From MGBC114844 sp910585855 (GTDB lineage: Bacteria; Bacillota; Clostridia; Lachnospirales; Lachnospiraceae): a stretch of DNA of 26,979 nt. Made by a program: the position numbers and the translations under genes. A model generated the notes under the pieces. That model did no database searches. It saw only the letters and a list, made by a program, of their open reading frames with translations, and was not told the DNA's origin. The stretch is taken from assembly GCA_965646165.1 (NCBI GenBank), contig CBFFYP010000063.1:1-26979 (forward strand). The letters run 5' to 3'. Positions within the stretch are counted from its first letter, which is position 1, and each line of letters starts with the position of its first letter. Positions 17,341 through 26,290 of this stretch are shown one piece after another.

Positions 17341-17378
17341 CCCTTTGCAATACTCTATTTCCAAAAACCGAATTAAAG
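17341..17378. repeat. Orphan right end of a composite repeat
   Basis: CCCTTTGCAATACTCTATTTCC with AAAAACCGAATTAAAG matches the right end of copy 2 (13198-13231) in sequence and order, but no palindromic unit remains on its left. It sits about 95 bases upstream of the ferritin-like gene and looks like what is left after deletion of an element. Confidence 0.6.
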
Positions 17379-17610
17379 CGTCTATCAGGAGTTATAAAAT
17401 ATAAACGAGCAGACAAAACAACATGGAATGACACAAAAGGCAGTTACACTTGAAGCCGAGGTTATGCAGTTAGCATAATCAGAAAAATAATTTAATAACA
17501 AAATAACAGCGTAAAAGCGTATGGAACGATAAATTGTAAACCATGTGTCTTTTTTACACCCAAAAGAGGAACATAAACGACAACATTCAGACCACTACCA
17601 CAGAGTTGAT
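17379..17610. other. Unassigned intergenic stretch, possible relic
   Basis: About 230 bases with no complete gene. A 16-codon frame from 17426 (MTQKAVTLEAEVMQLA) and a frame from about 17541 (MCLFYTQKRN...) that runs into the next repeat are visible. Neither has a clear ribosome-binding site. Base composition is less AT-rich than the neighbouring spacers, so it may be an eroded gene or mobile element, but I cannot identify it. Confidence 0.35.
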
Positions 17611-17970
17611 TCTTTTTTGTTCCGGGAGCAAGAAACAGCCAGATTCAAAAACGGTGGGCAGCCTGCAGTGACTTTGGAAAAAAGTTAGAAGTTCTTAGAC
17701 TTCTGCTCGAAAACCTAAGATTTTTTTCACATCCTGCTTCCATGCAGGGTGTGAAAAAAAAGGGGCGTGTTTAGCCCGGATAACAGAAAAGAAGCTGTCT
17801 TACGGCTGGTAAAATCCTTCCTTACACCTATTTCGTTTCGGATGAAAGGAGGGCGAATTGCGCCCCGGTCTGTCTGGTTGGAGGAAGGAAAAGGCAGAAG
17901 TCTTAGAACTTCTTGCTTTTTGGAAACCGGAACAGCAGGCTGCTCACCGTTTTCGAATCTGGCGTCCTCT
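17611..17970 (-). repeat. Solo A unit of the foldback repeat, reversed (copy 4)
   Basis: Read on the minus strand this is a complete A unit: 5' tag at 17961-17970 (AGGACGCC), arms at 17638-17665 and 17936-17963 with few mismatches, central T-stem-A hairpin at about 17728-17762, and 3' tag GGCTGTTTCTTGCTCCC then GGAACAAAAAAG at 17611-17640. No B unit and no terminal inverted repeat are next to it. A second GGACGC lies at about 17971-17976. Confidence 0.8.
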
Positions 17971-18100
17971 AGCGTCCTCCCTCTTATAAAAATCGTACGC
18001 TACTGAAAATTCTAAAAAGTTCTTATCCCATCCTCTTGTAAAATCAAAATTTTATCCTTTTTTAAATTTATAAGTTTATCCGAGTGTCTATTCCTTTATA

Positions 18101-18129
18101 TTGACTTTCTTTTATACGTCTACTACAAT
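18101..18129 (+). promoter_or_regulatory. Strong sigma-A promoter of the efflux gene
   Basis: TTGACT at 18101-18106 and TACAAT at 18124-18129 with an ideal 17-base spacer. Transcription would start near 18136, just before the leader peptide. Confidence 0.8.
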
Positions 18130-18161
18130 ATAAAATAACTTTTCAAAAAGGAGTAAAAAAT

Positions 18162-18248
18162 ATGTTATGTCATATAATAATTGATTTAAGCTATTTTCTC
18201 TGTACAAGGTTCAATGAATGGACGAAGCCTGTACAGAGTAATAAATAA
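18162..18248 (+). CDS. Leader peptide of the MFS efflux gene (28 aa)
   Basis: A short ORF with AAAAAGGAG ending at 18153, 8 bases before its ATG. It begins MLCHIIIDLSYFLCTR and ends in TAA at 18246-18248. Its codons from about 13 onward overlap the first and second arms of the attenuator hairpin, as in erm-type and other resistance leaders where drug-dependent stalling refolds the mRNA. I do not recognise the peptide itself, and the stalling drug cannot be read from the sequence. Confidence is good because promoter, ribosome-binding site, ORF and structures are in register. Confidence 0.72.
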   Translation: MLCHIIIDLSYFLCTRFNEWTKPVQSNK

Positions 18249-18321
18249 ATCTAACATTCGTCCCATTGAATTTTGTACTTATAAGGTAAAAACTATAATA
18301 TTATAAGGAGAAAATTCAATG
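18198..18321 (+). promoter_or_regulatory. Translational attenuator with alternative hairpins
   Basis: Three pairings compete. (1) 18198-18209 with 18228-18238: CTCTGTACAAGG and CCTGTACAGAG, 11 bp with one bulged base, inside the leader ORF. (2) The loop of hairpin 1, 18210-18226, with 18257-18270: 14 bp with a 3-base bulge. (3) 18264-18274 (CATTGAATTTT) with 18311-18321 (AAAATTCAATG): 11 perfect bp that bury the efflux gene's start codon and put its AAGGAG in the loop. With no drug, 1 and 3 form and translation is off. A ribosome stalled in the leader would open 1, allow 2 and so release the start codon. The logic is inferred; the complementarities are exact. Confidence 0.75.
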
Positions 18322-19596
18322 AATCAAAATTTTAAACAATACATTATTTTTTGGCTAAGTCAGGCAATTTCTCAATTAGGAAGTGCTATGACAAGTTTTA
18401 CACTGATTTTATGGACATACGAACAGGTTCACTCTGCAATGGCAGTTTCAATTCTGTCATTCTGCAACTATGTGCCTTATATTCTTGTCAGTATTTTTGC
18501 AGGTGCATTTGTTGATCAGCATAATAAGAAAAAAATCCTATTATTGACAGACAGCATAGCTGCCGTTTGTTCTGTAGTTGTTCTGTTACTTAGTATGTTT
18601 GATCTTCTAAAGATTTGGCATATCTATCTAATAAATGGTATTATCGGATTTATGAATTCCTTCCAATCTCCGACCTCTTCTGTAGTAATCGGAAAAATCG
18701 TTCCAAAAGAGAAACTGGCACAAGTAAGCGGTATGAATTCCTTTTCCAGCAATCTAACCACAGTACTTACTCCCATTCTTGCAGCATTTCTATTCTCTTT
18801 CGGCGGTTTAAAAATTATCCTTTTTATAGATTTAAGCAGTTTTTTACTAGCCTTTTTTGTATTACTGCTTTATATCCATATTCCAGAAGAAAAAACAAAA
18901 AGAAAAAAACGTTCTCTTTTTTCCGACTGTAAAGAAGGTATTCAGTTTTTGCTAAATAAAAAAAGCCTATGGATTATTATTATTACTATGGCAGTATTAA
19001 ACTTTTTTTCAAGACTAACCTACGAAAATATTCTTTCCCCAATGCTTCTTTCTAGAAGCGGAAATAATAATCTTGTTCTGGGTACGGTAAATGCTATGAT
19101 GGGAATAGGAGGAATTGTAGGAGGCATTCTTGTTTCTACAGGTAAATTTTCTAAAAATCCTATTAAAATGATTTATCTGTCTGCAATGATTTCCTTTCTA
19201 TTTGGTGATTTACTAATGGGACTTGGAAGAACTCCTATCCTATGGTCTATCGCCGGAATAGCAGCAAGCCTTCCGATTCCGTTTATCAATGCCGGGCAAA
19301 ATATAATCTTATATGAAACTGTTCCGTCTTCCATGCAGGGAAGAGTTTTTGCTGTAAAAAATGCGATCCAATACAGTACTATTCCAATCGGAATTTTACT
19401 TGGAGGGTTTTTAGCCGATTATATATTTGAACCTTTTATGCAGTCAGAAAAACAACTCGCCGTTTTACTGCAGCATCTTGTTGGAAACAGTGCTGGAAGC
19501 GGAATGGCACTTATGTTTTTATGTACAGGGATCTGCGGTGGACTGTTTAGTCTTCTGTGCTATCACTCAAAAGAAATAAAATCTTTGCGAAAATAA
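18319..19596 (+). CDS. MFS efflux transporter, Mef-like
   Basis: The 425-residue polytopic protein has about 12 hydrophobic segments in two halves, split by a basic cytoplasmic loop at about 190-200 (EEKTKRKKRS). A motif-A-like loop, GAFVDQHNKKK, lies at 62-72 between helices 2 and 3, and the second half has the typical G-rich helices (MMGIGGIVGGILVS). The pattern is that of the macrolide-efflux (Mef)/MFS_3 branch of proton-driven drug exporters in the cytoplasmic membrane. AAGGAG at 18305-18310 serves the ATG at 18319, which is sequestered in one mRNA fold. Attenuator control points to an antibiotic that acts on the ribosome as substrate or inducer, but this is inferred. It is flanked on both sides by repeats, a setting compatible with acquisition. 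Confidence 0.85.
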   Translation: MNQNFKQYIIFWLSQAISQLGSAMTSFTLILWTYEQVHSAMAVSILSFCNYVPYILVSIFAGAFVDQHNKKKILLLTDSIAAVCSVVVLLLSMFDLLKIWHIYLINGIIGFMNSFQSPTSSVVIGKIVPKEKLAQVSGMNSFSSNLTTVLTPILAAFLFSFGGLKIILFIDLSSFLLAFFVLLLYIHIPEEKTKRKKRSLFSDCKEGIQFLLNKKSLWIIIITMAVLNFFSRLTYENILSPMLLSRSGNNNLVLGTVNAMMGIGGIVGGILVSTGKFSKNPIKMIYLSAMISFLFGDLLMGLGRTPILWSIAGIAASLPIPFINAGQNIILYETVPSSMQGRVFAVKNAIQYSTIPIGILLGGFLADYIFEPFMQSEKQLAVLLQHLVGNSAGSGMALMFLCTGICGGLFSLLCYHSKEIKSLRK

Positions 19597-19660
19597 ATAA
19601 AATTAACCTGTTCCTACTACTTTAGAACTTAGTCGAACCCATAAATTTAATTTCTTTACA

Positions 19661-20200
19661 GGGGGACGCTGAACTCAGAAGGAAGGTCTATTCCGGGCTC
19701 ACTCTCGCTTAGCATTTTTTATTTTCATAGCGGACACATAAGGCACTAAAATACAGCAAGACAGTGCCTAAGTGCCGACGGGAAATGATGACCCTGCATA
19801 GACCTTCCTTCTGAGTTCAGCTATTTCTACCAATCAGAAAATGGTGTTATTATAAATTTCACAGTTGAGCCATGCAGAATGGATTGTGCAAATAGTACGT
19901 GAGAGCTTGTATAAAATCTTTTTAAATTCCTGCCTATCTACGCAAAAGCAATGATAAATTTAGAAAAAACAGCAGGAATCTAAAGAAAGGTCTACGCCGG
20001 GGCATTATTTCCCGTCGGCACTTAGGTGCTGTATTTTAGCACCTTATGTGTCCGCTACGAGGAAATATTAAGTGCGAACGGCCCCAGAGTAGACCTTTCT
20101 TTGGATTCCTGCGTCCGGCATGGCAATAGATTTTAAATAGGAAATGCTAAGCGAAAGCGGACTCGGAATAGACCTTCCTTTTAAGTTCAGCGTCCCCCTC
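19661..20200. repeat. Nested palindromic repeat cluster
   Basis: Unit P1 (19661-19831) has perfect 23-bp arms at 19668-19690 and 19799-19821, a 5' tag GGGGGACGC and a 3' tag GCTATTTCTACC. Unit P2 (19963-20118) is reversed, with 24-bp arms at 19972-19995 and 20089-20112 (one mismatch) and tags GCGTCCGG and GAAAAAACAGC. Their cores are homologous (GTCGGCACTTAGG ... TTATGTGTCCGCT), P1 carrying about 8 more bases. A third, half unit at about 20140-20200 is the reverse complement of the left 60 bases of P1, so the whole cluster is also one large inverted repeat. P1 and P2 face each other, as A and B do in the composite repeats. Confidence 0.8.
19832..19962. other. Spacer between the two palindromes
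   Basis: About 130 bases separating P1 and P2. I see no gene, promoter or terminator in it. Confidence 0.5.
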
Positions 20201-20219
20201 TTGGTTCTAAAACAACAAA

Positions 20220-21704
20220 TCACAAATTAGTATACCCCATCAAACTTCGATCCACTGCCTGAGCAGCCTCACGCCCTTCTTTAATCGCCCAAACTACCAG
20301 CGACTGTCCCCGATGCATATCCCCTGCCACAAACACCTTTGACAAATTAGTCATATATCCCCCTTTCTGCGTCTTTACATTCCCTCTCTCATTTAATTCC
20401 ACTCCAAAAGCCTTTGCCACATATTCCTGTGCTCCAAGAAATCCGGCTGCAATCAGCACCAGATCCACATCTATAGTATACTCACTTCCCTCCAAAGGAA
20501 CCATCCGTATCTGCCCAGTCTTTTCATCTGTCTTTTTCTCTAATTTTACCAGTACAGCCTTCTTCAGTTTTCCTTTCCCATCTGTTTGAAACTCTTTTAC
20601 CGTAGTCTGATAAACTCTGGGATCTTTTCCAAATAAAGCGATTGCTTCCTCCTGCCCATAATCTGTCTTAAGCACTTTTGCCCATTGTGGCCAAGGATTA
20701 TCTGCTGCCCGCACCAAAGGCGGCTTTGGCATCATCTCTAACTGTATCACCCCTGCACACCCATGCCGAATAGCAGTTCCTACACAGTCATTTCCAGTAT
20801 CTCCTCCGCCGATTACCAATACTTTCTTTCCCTTTGCCGAAATATACTGTCCGTCTGCCAGATTGGAACGAAGCAGACTCTGTGTGGTAGCTTTTAGAAA
20901 ATCTACTGCAAAATAAATCCCTTCCGCTTCTCTGCCGGGTACTTTTATATCTCTTGGCTTTGACGCTCCGCACGCCAAAACCACACAGTCATATTCTTTA
21001 AAAATTTTAGATGCCTTGATATCCATTCCAATATCTGCCCCGGTAACAAATTCCACTCCCTCTTCTTTCATAAGAGCCGTCTTTCGCTCAATCACCTGTT
21101 TTTCCAATTTCATATTTGGAATTCCATACATTAAAAGTCCGCCAATCCGATCCTCTCTTTCAAAAACTGTTACCAGATGTCCTCTTTGATTTAACTGATC
21201 CGCACAAGCCAATCCGGCAGGTCCTGATCCAATTATCGCCACTTTTTTTCCGGTGCGGACTGCAGGAATTTCTGCTTTGGCATAGCCGTTTTCATAGGCA
21301 TACTCAATAATTGTTCTTTCATTTTCCTTTGTTGCAACCGGTTCTCCGTTTAAATTGCAGGTACAAGCTCCCTCGCATAGAGCAGGACAGACACGGCTGG
21401 TAAATTCGGGAAAATTATTTGTTTTTTTCAGCCGATCAAATGCCTGCTCATAATTTCCCGTATATAACAAATCATTCCACTCTGGAATCAGATTGTGAAG
21501 CGGACAGCCGGATGCCATCCCGCCAATCATCATTCCTGACTGGCAGAACGGAACACCACAGTCCATACAGCGGGCTGCCTGAAGCCGCTGCTTTTCTTTT
21601 GGCAGCGGAGTATGAAATTCCTGAAAATGCCGTATCCTTTCTTTCGGAGAAACTTCTTCGCTGGTTTCTCTTTTATACTCTAAAAATCCTGTTGGTTTAC
21701 CCAT
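20220..21704 (-). CDS. gltD: Glutamate synthase [NADPH] small subunit
   Basis: The 494-residue subunit passes electrons from NADPH through FAD and iron-sulfur clusters to the large subunit. The N-terminus has the cysteines of the two [4Fe-4S] clusters: C46, C49, C54, C67 and C106, C110, C114. FAD-binding motif GSGPAG is at 159-164, the NADPH-binding motif GGGDTG at 299-304, and the C-terminal FAD motif GDMHRGQSLVVWAIKEGR at 461-478. Length is normal for the family. The gene starts 14 bases after the gltB stop, and its AGGAGG overlaps that stop, so translation is probably coupled. Downstream, 19 bases after the stop, lies the GGGGGACGC tag of the palindromic cluster. Confidence 0.96.
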   Translation of the reverse strand: MGKPTGFLEYKRETSEEVSPKERIRHFQEFHTPLPKEKQRLQAARCMDCGVPFCQSGMMIGGMASGCPLHNLIPEWNDLLYTGNYEQAFDRLKKTNNFPEFTSRVCPALCEGACTCNLNGEPVATKENERTIIEYAYENGYAKAEIPAVRTGKKVAIIGSGPAGLACADQLNQRGHLVTVFEREDRIGGLLMYGIPNMKLEKQVIERKTALMKEEGVEFVTGADIGMDIKASKIFKEYDCVVLACGASKPRDIKVPGREAEGIYFAVDFLKATTQSLLRSNLADGQYISAKGKKVLVIGGGDTGNDCVGTAIRHGCAGVIQLEMMPKPPLVRAADNPWPQWAKVLKTDYGQEEAIALFGKDPRVYQTTVKEFQTDGKGKLKKAVLVKLEKKTDEKTGQIRMVPLEGSEYTIDVDLVLIAAGFLGAQEYVAKAFGVELNERGNVKTQKGGYMTNLSKVFVAGDMHRGQSLVVWAIKEGREAAQAVDRSLMGYTNL

Positions 21705-21718
21705 AGCCTCCGCTCCTC

Positions 21719-24700
21719 CTACTTTCTTGTATTTGCATAAAATGCTTCTATCTGTGCCTGTTCGCTGCTTAATCCCTTTTCTTCCATCTGTACAATCGTA
21801 TTCATCATTCGTTTATAGTCATGAGGCAGCACTTTCTTAAACTTCGGCAGATATTCCCCAAAATGACTTAAAATTTCTTTTCCTTTTTCCGAATTGGTAT
21901 AGGCAACATGTTCCTCAATCATTTCCTTTAATTCCAATACATCATACTTAGATGTCACGGTTTCTAACGAAACCATTTCTTTATTTAGTCGAGTATAGAG
22001 ATCTCTGTGTTCATCCAAAACATATGCAATTCCGCCGCTCATTCCGGCTGCAAAATTCTTTCCGGTCTGCCCCAGTACTACTACACGTCCACCCGTCATA
22101 TATTCACAGCCATGATCGCCGACACCTTCTACTACTGCCGTAGCCCCGGAATTTCTTACACAGAATCGTTCTCCGGCAACACCATTAATAAATGCCTTTC
22201 CGCTGGTTGCACCATAAAGGGCAACATTTCCAATAACAATATTTTCCTCTGCTTTAAACTTTACTCCAGTAGGAGGATATACCACCAGCTTTCCACCGGA
22301 CAGTCCTTTTCCAAAGTAATCGTTGCTGTCCCCGACCAGTTCCAAAGTAAGCCCTTTTGGAATAAATGCTCCAAAACTCTGTCCGCCGCTTCCTTTGCAC
22401 TTTACTGTAAAAGTATCTTCCGAAAGTGTATCTCTAAACCGTTTGGTAATTTCCGAACCAAATATTGTTCCAAAGGTACGATCGATATTGCTGACATCCA
22501 ACTCCATACTGCGCTTCTGTCTGCTCTCCAATGCAGACTTCATCTTCTTTAACAGTACTTTTTCATCCAACGTCTTTTCCAATTCAAAGTCAAATACATT
22601 CTTTTTTTGATAAGGTGCTAATTTTTCCTTTACAAACGGATTTTGAATCATATGGGACAAGTCAACAAAATGCGCTCCCCGTCTCTCATCCGTTGGATCT
22701 GCCTCTAATAAATCGCTTCGTCCAATCAATTCGTCCATCGTTCGGATTCCCAATTTCGCCATATATTCTCTTAATTCCTGTGCAATAAATCTCATAAAGT
22801 TTATCACATATTCTGGTTTTCCCCGAAACCGTTTTCGAAGTTCCGGGTTCTGTGTTGCAATTCCCACCGGGCAGGTATCTAGATTGCACACCCGCATCAT
22901 TACACAGCCCATTGTTACAAGCGGAGCAGTAGCAAATCCAAACTCTTCTGCACCAAGCATTGCTGCAATTACAACATCTCTTCCTGTCATCAATTTTCCG
23001 TCTGTTTCCAAAATAACTTTGTCACGAAGCCCATTTAAAATCAAAGTCTGATGTGTTTCTGCCAGTCCTAACTCCCACGGAAGCCCTGCATTATAAATGG
23101 AATTTCTAGGAGCAGCTCCTGTTCCTCCGTCATAACCCGATACCAAAATTACCTGTGCGCCTGCTTTGGCTACTCCGGCAGCTACCGTACCTACTCCTGC
23201 CTCGGAAACCAATTTTACAGAGATTCTGGCATTGGTATTAGCATTTTTACAGTCATAAATTAATTGTGCCAAATCTTCAATCGAATAAATATCATGATGC
23301 GGAGGCGGTGAAATCAGGCCTACTCCCGGCGTTGAATGACGGGTTTTGGCTATCCATGGATAGACTTTTCCCGCCGGAAGCTGTCCGCCTTCTCCGGGCT
23401 TTGCCCCCTGTGCCATTTTAATCTGAATTTCCTTAGCACTTACCAAATATCTGGATGTTACACCAAAACGCCCGGATGCCACCTGCTTAATTGCAGAACA
23501 TTTATTGTTTTCTGCAGTATTTCCTTCTAACCTCTCTAAACTCTCTCCGCCTTCTCCGCTGTTGGACTTTCCCTGCAGGCGGTTCATTGCAACTGCCAGT
23601 GTTTCATGTGCTTCCTGTGAAATCGAACCATAGGACATCGCCCCTGTTTTAAACCGTTTGACAATCGAATCTACACTTTCTACTTCTTCAATCGGCACTC
23701 CTTTTGACGGATAGCGAAAACGCAGCAGACTCCGCAGCGTTCCTGCTTTCATCTCTTCATTTAATGCATGTGTATACTGTTTAAAAATCTCATAATTTCC
23801 GGTCTGTGCCGCCTGCTGCAAAAGATGAATGGTAAGCGGATTATAAAGATGTTCCTCTTTCTCTGCACGGAGTTTATGACTTCCTACACTTTCCAAAGTA
23901 GTATCTACATGCAGTCCAAGCGGATCAAAAGCAGCCGAATGAAGCGCATCCACATCTGCCGCTATCTCTTTTAATCCAATTCCTTCTATCCGGCTGACCG
24001 TTCCGGTAAAATACTTTTGAATCACATCCGAGCAAATGCCGATTGCCTCAAAAATCTGAGAACCTTGATAAGACTGTATTGTAGAAATCCCCATCTTAGA
24101 AGCAATCTTTACAATTCCATGGAGCACTGCACTGTTATAATCATCTACTGCTGCATAGTAATCCTTATCTAACATATTGCTTTCAATCAGATACTGTATA
24201 GATTCCTGTGCCAAATAAGGGTTAATCGCACAAGCACCATATCCTAATAATGTAGCAAAGTGATGTACTTCTCTTGGCTCTCCGCTTTCCAAAATAATTG
24301 CAATACTGGTACGCTTCTTTGTACGAACCAAATATTGATGCACCGCCGATACCGCCAGCAGAGAAGGAATCGGCACATGGTTTTCATCCACTCCACGATC
24401 CGAAAGAATAATAATATTTGCCCCATCCCGATGCGCCCGATCTACTTCCAAATAAATATGATCGATTGCCCGCTCTAATGATGTATTTTTATAATATACA
24501 ATCGGAATTTCTTCCACTTGAAAGCCTTCTACTTTCATATTTTTAATCTTCATCAAATCGGTATTGGTAAGAATCGGATTTTCTACTTTTAAGATTTTAC
24601 AGTTTTCCGGCTTCTCTTCCAGAAGATTTCCCTCTTCTCCGATATAGATAGAAGTAGAAGTTACAATTTCCTCCCGAATCGCATCAATCGGCGGATTAGT

Positions 24701-26290
24701 AACCTGCGCAAATAACTGCTTAAAATAATTAAATAAAGGCTGATGCTGTTTTGACAATACAGCCAGCGGACTGTCTACTCCCATAGCAGAAACTGCCTCT
24801 GCACCGTTTAATGCCATCGGCAGAATCATTGTCCGATACTGCTCATAGGTATAACCAAACGCCCGTCTTAATTTTGCATGTTCTTCTTTGCTATACTTAC
24901 GTACCTGTTTATTCGGAATCTTTAAATGCTTTAATTCCACCAAGTTATTATCCAGCCATTCTCCATAAGGCTGTCTGGAAGCATAACGATTTTTTAAATC
25001 TTCATCATTGACTACTTCTCCCTTTATCGTATCTACCAAAAGCATCTTTCCGGGACGAAGACGATCCTTTTTCACAATCCGATTTGGATCGATATTCAAC
25101 GCTCCAACTTCAGAGGAAAGAATCATATAATTGTCATCTGTAATATAATATCTGGAAGGTCGAAGCCCGTTTCGATCCAACACCGCCCCCATCTGATCTC
25201 CATCGGTAAATAAAATAGATGCCGGACCATCCCAAGGCTCCATCATCGTTGCATAATACTGATAAAAATCTTTTTTCTTTTGAGGCATCGCCCTATCATT
25301 ACTCCAAGGCTCTGGTATGGTAATCATTACGGCAAGCGGCAGTTCCATTCCACTCATTACCATAAACTCCAATGCATTATCTAACATAGCAGAATCCGAA
25401 CCTTCTGCATTGATAATCGGAAGAATTTTTGTCATTTCGTCCTTTAAAAAAGGACTATCCATATTTTCCTCACGCCCCAGCATTTTATCCGCATTTCCAC
25501 GAATCGTATTAATCTCCCCATTGTGTACAATAAAACGATAAGGATGTGCCCTCTGCCAGCTTGGATTTGTATTTGTACTAAATCTGGAATGTACCGTAGC
25601 AATCGCCGATTCATAATCCGTTGACTGCAAATCCGGGAAAAACTGCCGCAGCTCTTTTACCAAAAACATTCCCTTATATACAATCGTCCGACTAGAAAGA
25701 GAAACCACATAAGTATTATCATTACTCTGCTCAAAAACCCGCCGAACCACATAGAGCTTCCGATCAAAAGCCAGCCCCTTTTCCAAATCTCTTGGCTTCT
25801 TTACAAATCCCTGCATAATACAAGGCATACAATCTACTGCCTTTTTTCCAAGAATAGAAGGATTGATTGGAACTTCTCTCCAACCTAAAAACTCCAATCC
25901 CTCCTTCTTTACAATAATTTCAAACATCTTTTTGGCCTGATTTCTTGCCAATTCATCCTGCGAAAAAAAGAACATTCCAATTCCATATTCCCTCTCGCTT
26001 CCAATCTCAACTCCCTGCGCTTTCATCGCTTTCGAAAAAAAACGATGCGAAATCTGAAGCATAATCCCTACACCATCCCCTGTCTTTCCCTCTGCATCCT
26101 TACCGGCACGATGCTCCAAATTTTCCACAATCTTCAAAGCATTTTCCACTGTCTGATGCGTCTTAATCCCCTTAATATTCACTACAGCCCCTATTCCACA
26201 GTTATCATGTTCAAATCTAGGACTATACAATCCCTGTTCCTGAAATCCTTCTATCTTATCTGGTTTCTCTATCCTGCCTCGTTGGTTCAT
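21719..26290 (-). CDS. gltB: Glutamate synthase [NADPH] large subunit
   Basis: The large subunit makes two glutamates from glutamine and 2-oxoglutarate, the step that follows glutamine synthetase in ammonium assimilation. The N-terminal class II glutamine amidotransferase domain has its nucleophile in HDNCGIG (the 31st residue from this start), with a short propeptide before it that is normally removed. The central and FMN-binding synthase domains follow (SGEGGES, then AKPGEGGQLP, and SGYDGGTGAAPR). The [3Fe-4S] cysteines are in CVMMRVCNLDTC, about residues 1129, 1135 and 1140 from this start. The C-terminal GXGXG beta-helix domain is complete. At about 1523 residues it is full length. Two ATGs are possible, 26299 and 26290; AAGGAAGG at 26300-26307 is 9 bases before the second and touches the first, so I prefer 26290. 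Confidence 0.95.
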   Translation of the reverse strand: MNQRGRIEKPDKIEGFQEQGLYSPRFEHDNCGIGAVVNIKGIKTHQTVENALKIVENLEHRAGKDAEGKTGDGVGIMLQISHRFFSKAMKAQGVEIGSEREYGIGMFFFSQDELARNQAKKMFEIIVKKEGLEFLGWREVPINPSILGKKAVDCMPCIMQGFVKKPRDLEKGLAFDRKLYVVRRVFEQSNDNTYVVSLSSRTIVYKGMFLVKELRQFFPDLQSTDYESAIATVHSRFSTNTNPSWQRAHPYRFIVHNGEINTIRGNADKMLGREENMDSPFLKDEMTKILPIINAEGSDSAMLDNALEFMVMSGMELPLAVMITIPEPWSNDRAMPQKKKDFYQYYATMMEPWDGPASILFTDGDQMGAVLDRNGLRPSRYYITDDNYMILSSEVGALNIDPNRIVKKDRLRPGKMLLVDTIKGEVVNDEDLKNRYASRQPYGEWLDNNLVELKHLKIPNKQVRKYSKEEHAKLRRAFGYTYEQYRTMILPMALNGAEAVSAMGVDSPLAVLSKQHQPLFNYFKQLFAQVTNPPIDAIREEIVTSTSIYIGEEGNLLEEKPENCKILKVENPILTNTDLMKIKNMKVEGFQVEEIPIVYYKNTSLERAIDHIYLEVDRAHRDGANIIILSDRGVDENHVPIPSLLAVSAVHQYLVRTKKRTSIAIILESGEPREVHHFATLLGYGACAINPYLAQESIQYLIESNMLDKDYYAAVDDYNSAVLHGIVKIASKMGISTIQSYQGSQIFEAIGICSDVIQKYFTGTVSRIEGIGLKEIAADVDALHSAAFDPLGLHVDTTLESVGSHKLRAEKEEHLYNPLTIHLLQQAAQTGNYEIFKQYTHALNEEMKAGTLRSLLRFRYPSKGVPIEEVESVDSIVKRFKTGAMSYGSISQEAHETLAVAMNRLQGKSNSGEGGESLERLEGNTAENNKCSAIKQVASGRFGVTSRYLVSAKEIQIKMAQGAKPGEGGQLPAGKVYPWIAKTRHSTPGVGLISPPPHHDIYSIEDLAQLIYDCKNANTNARISVKLVSEAGVGTVAAGVAKAGAQVILVSGYDGGTGAAPRNSIYNAGLPWELGLAETHQTLILNGLRDKVILETDGKLMTGRDVVIAAMLGAEEFGFATAPLVTMGCVMMRVCNLDTCPVGIATQNPELRKRFRGKPEYVINFMRFIAQELREYMAKLGIRTMDELIGRSDLLEADPTDERRGAHFVDLSHMIQNPFVKEKLAPYQKKNVFDFELEKTLDEKVLLKKMKSALESRQKRSMELDVSNIDRTFGTIFGSEITKRFRDTLSEDTFTVKCKGSGGQSFGAFIPKGLTLELVGDSNDYFGKGLSGGKLVVYPPTGVKFKAEENIVIGNVALYGATSGKAFINGVAGERFCVRNSGATAVVEGVGDHGCEYMTGGRVVVLGQTGKNFAAGMSGGIAYVLDEHRDLYTRLNKEMVSLETVTSKYDVLELKEMIEEHVAYTNSEKGKEILSHFGEYLPKFKKVLPHDYKRMMNTIVQMEEKGLSSEQAQIEAFYANTRK

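Noticed and set aside
17767..18006. 79-codon frame in the solo A unit
   Set aside because: Translation of the repeat; it resembles the frames rejected in the other copies.
22007..22610. Plus-strand frames opposite gltB (181 and 95 codons)
   Set aside because: Antisense shadows of the strongly conserved gltB frame.
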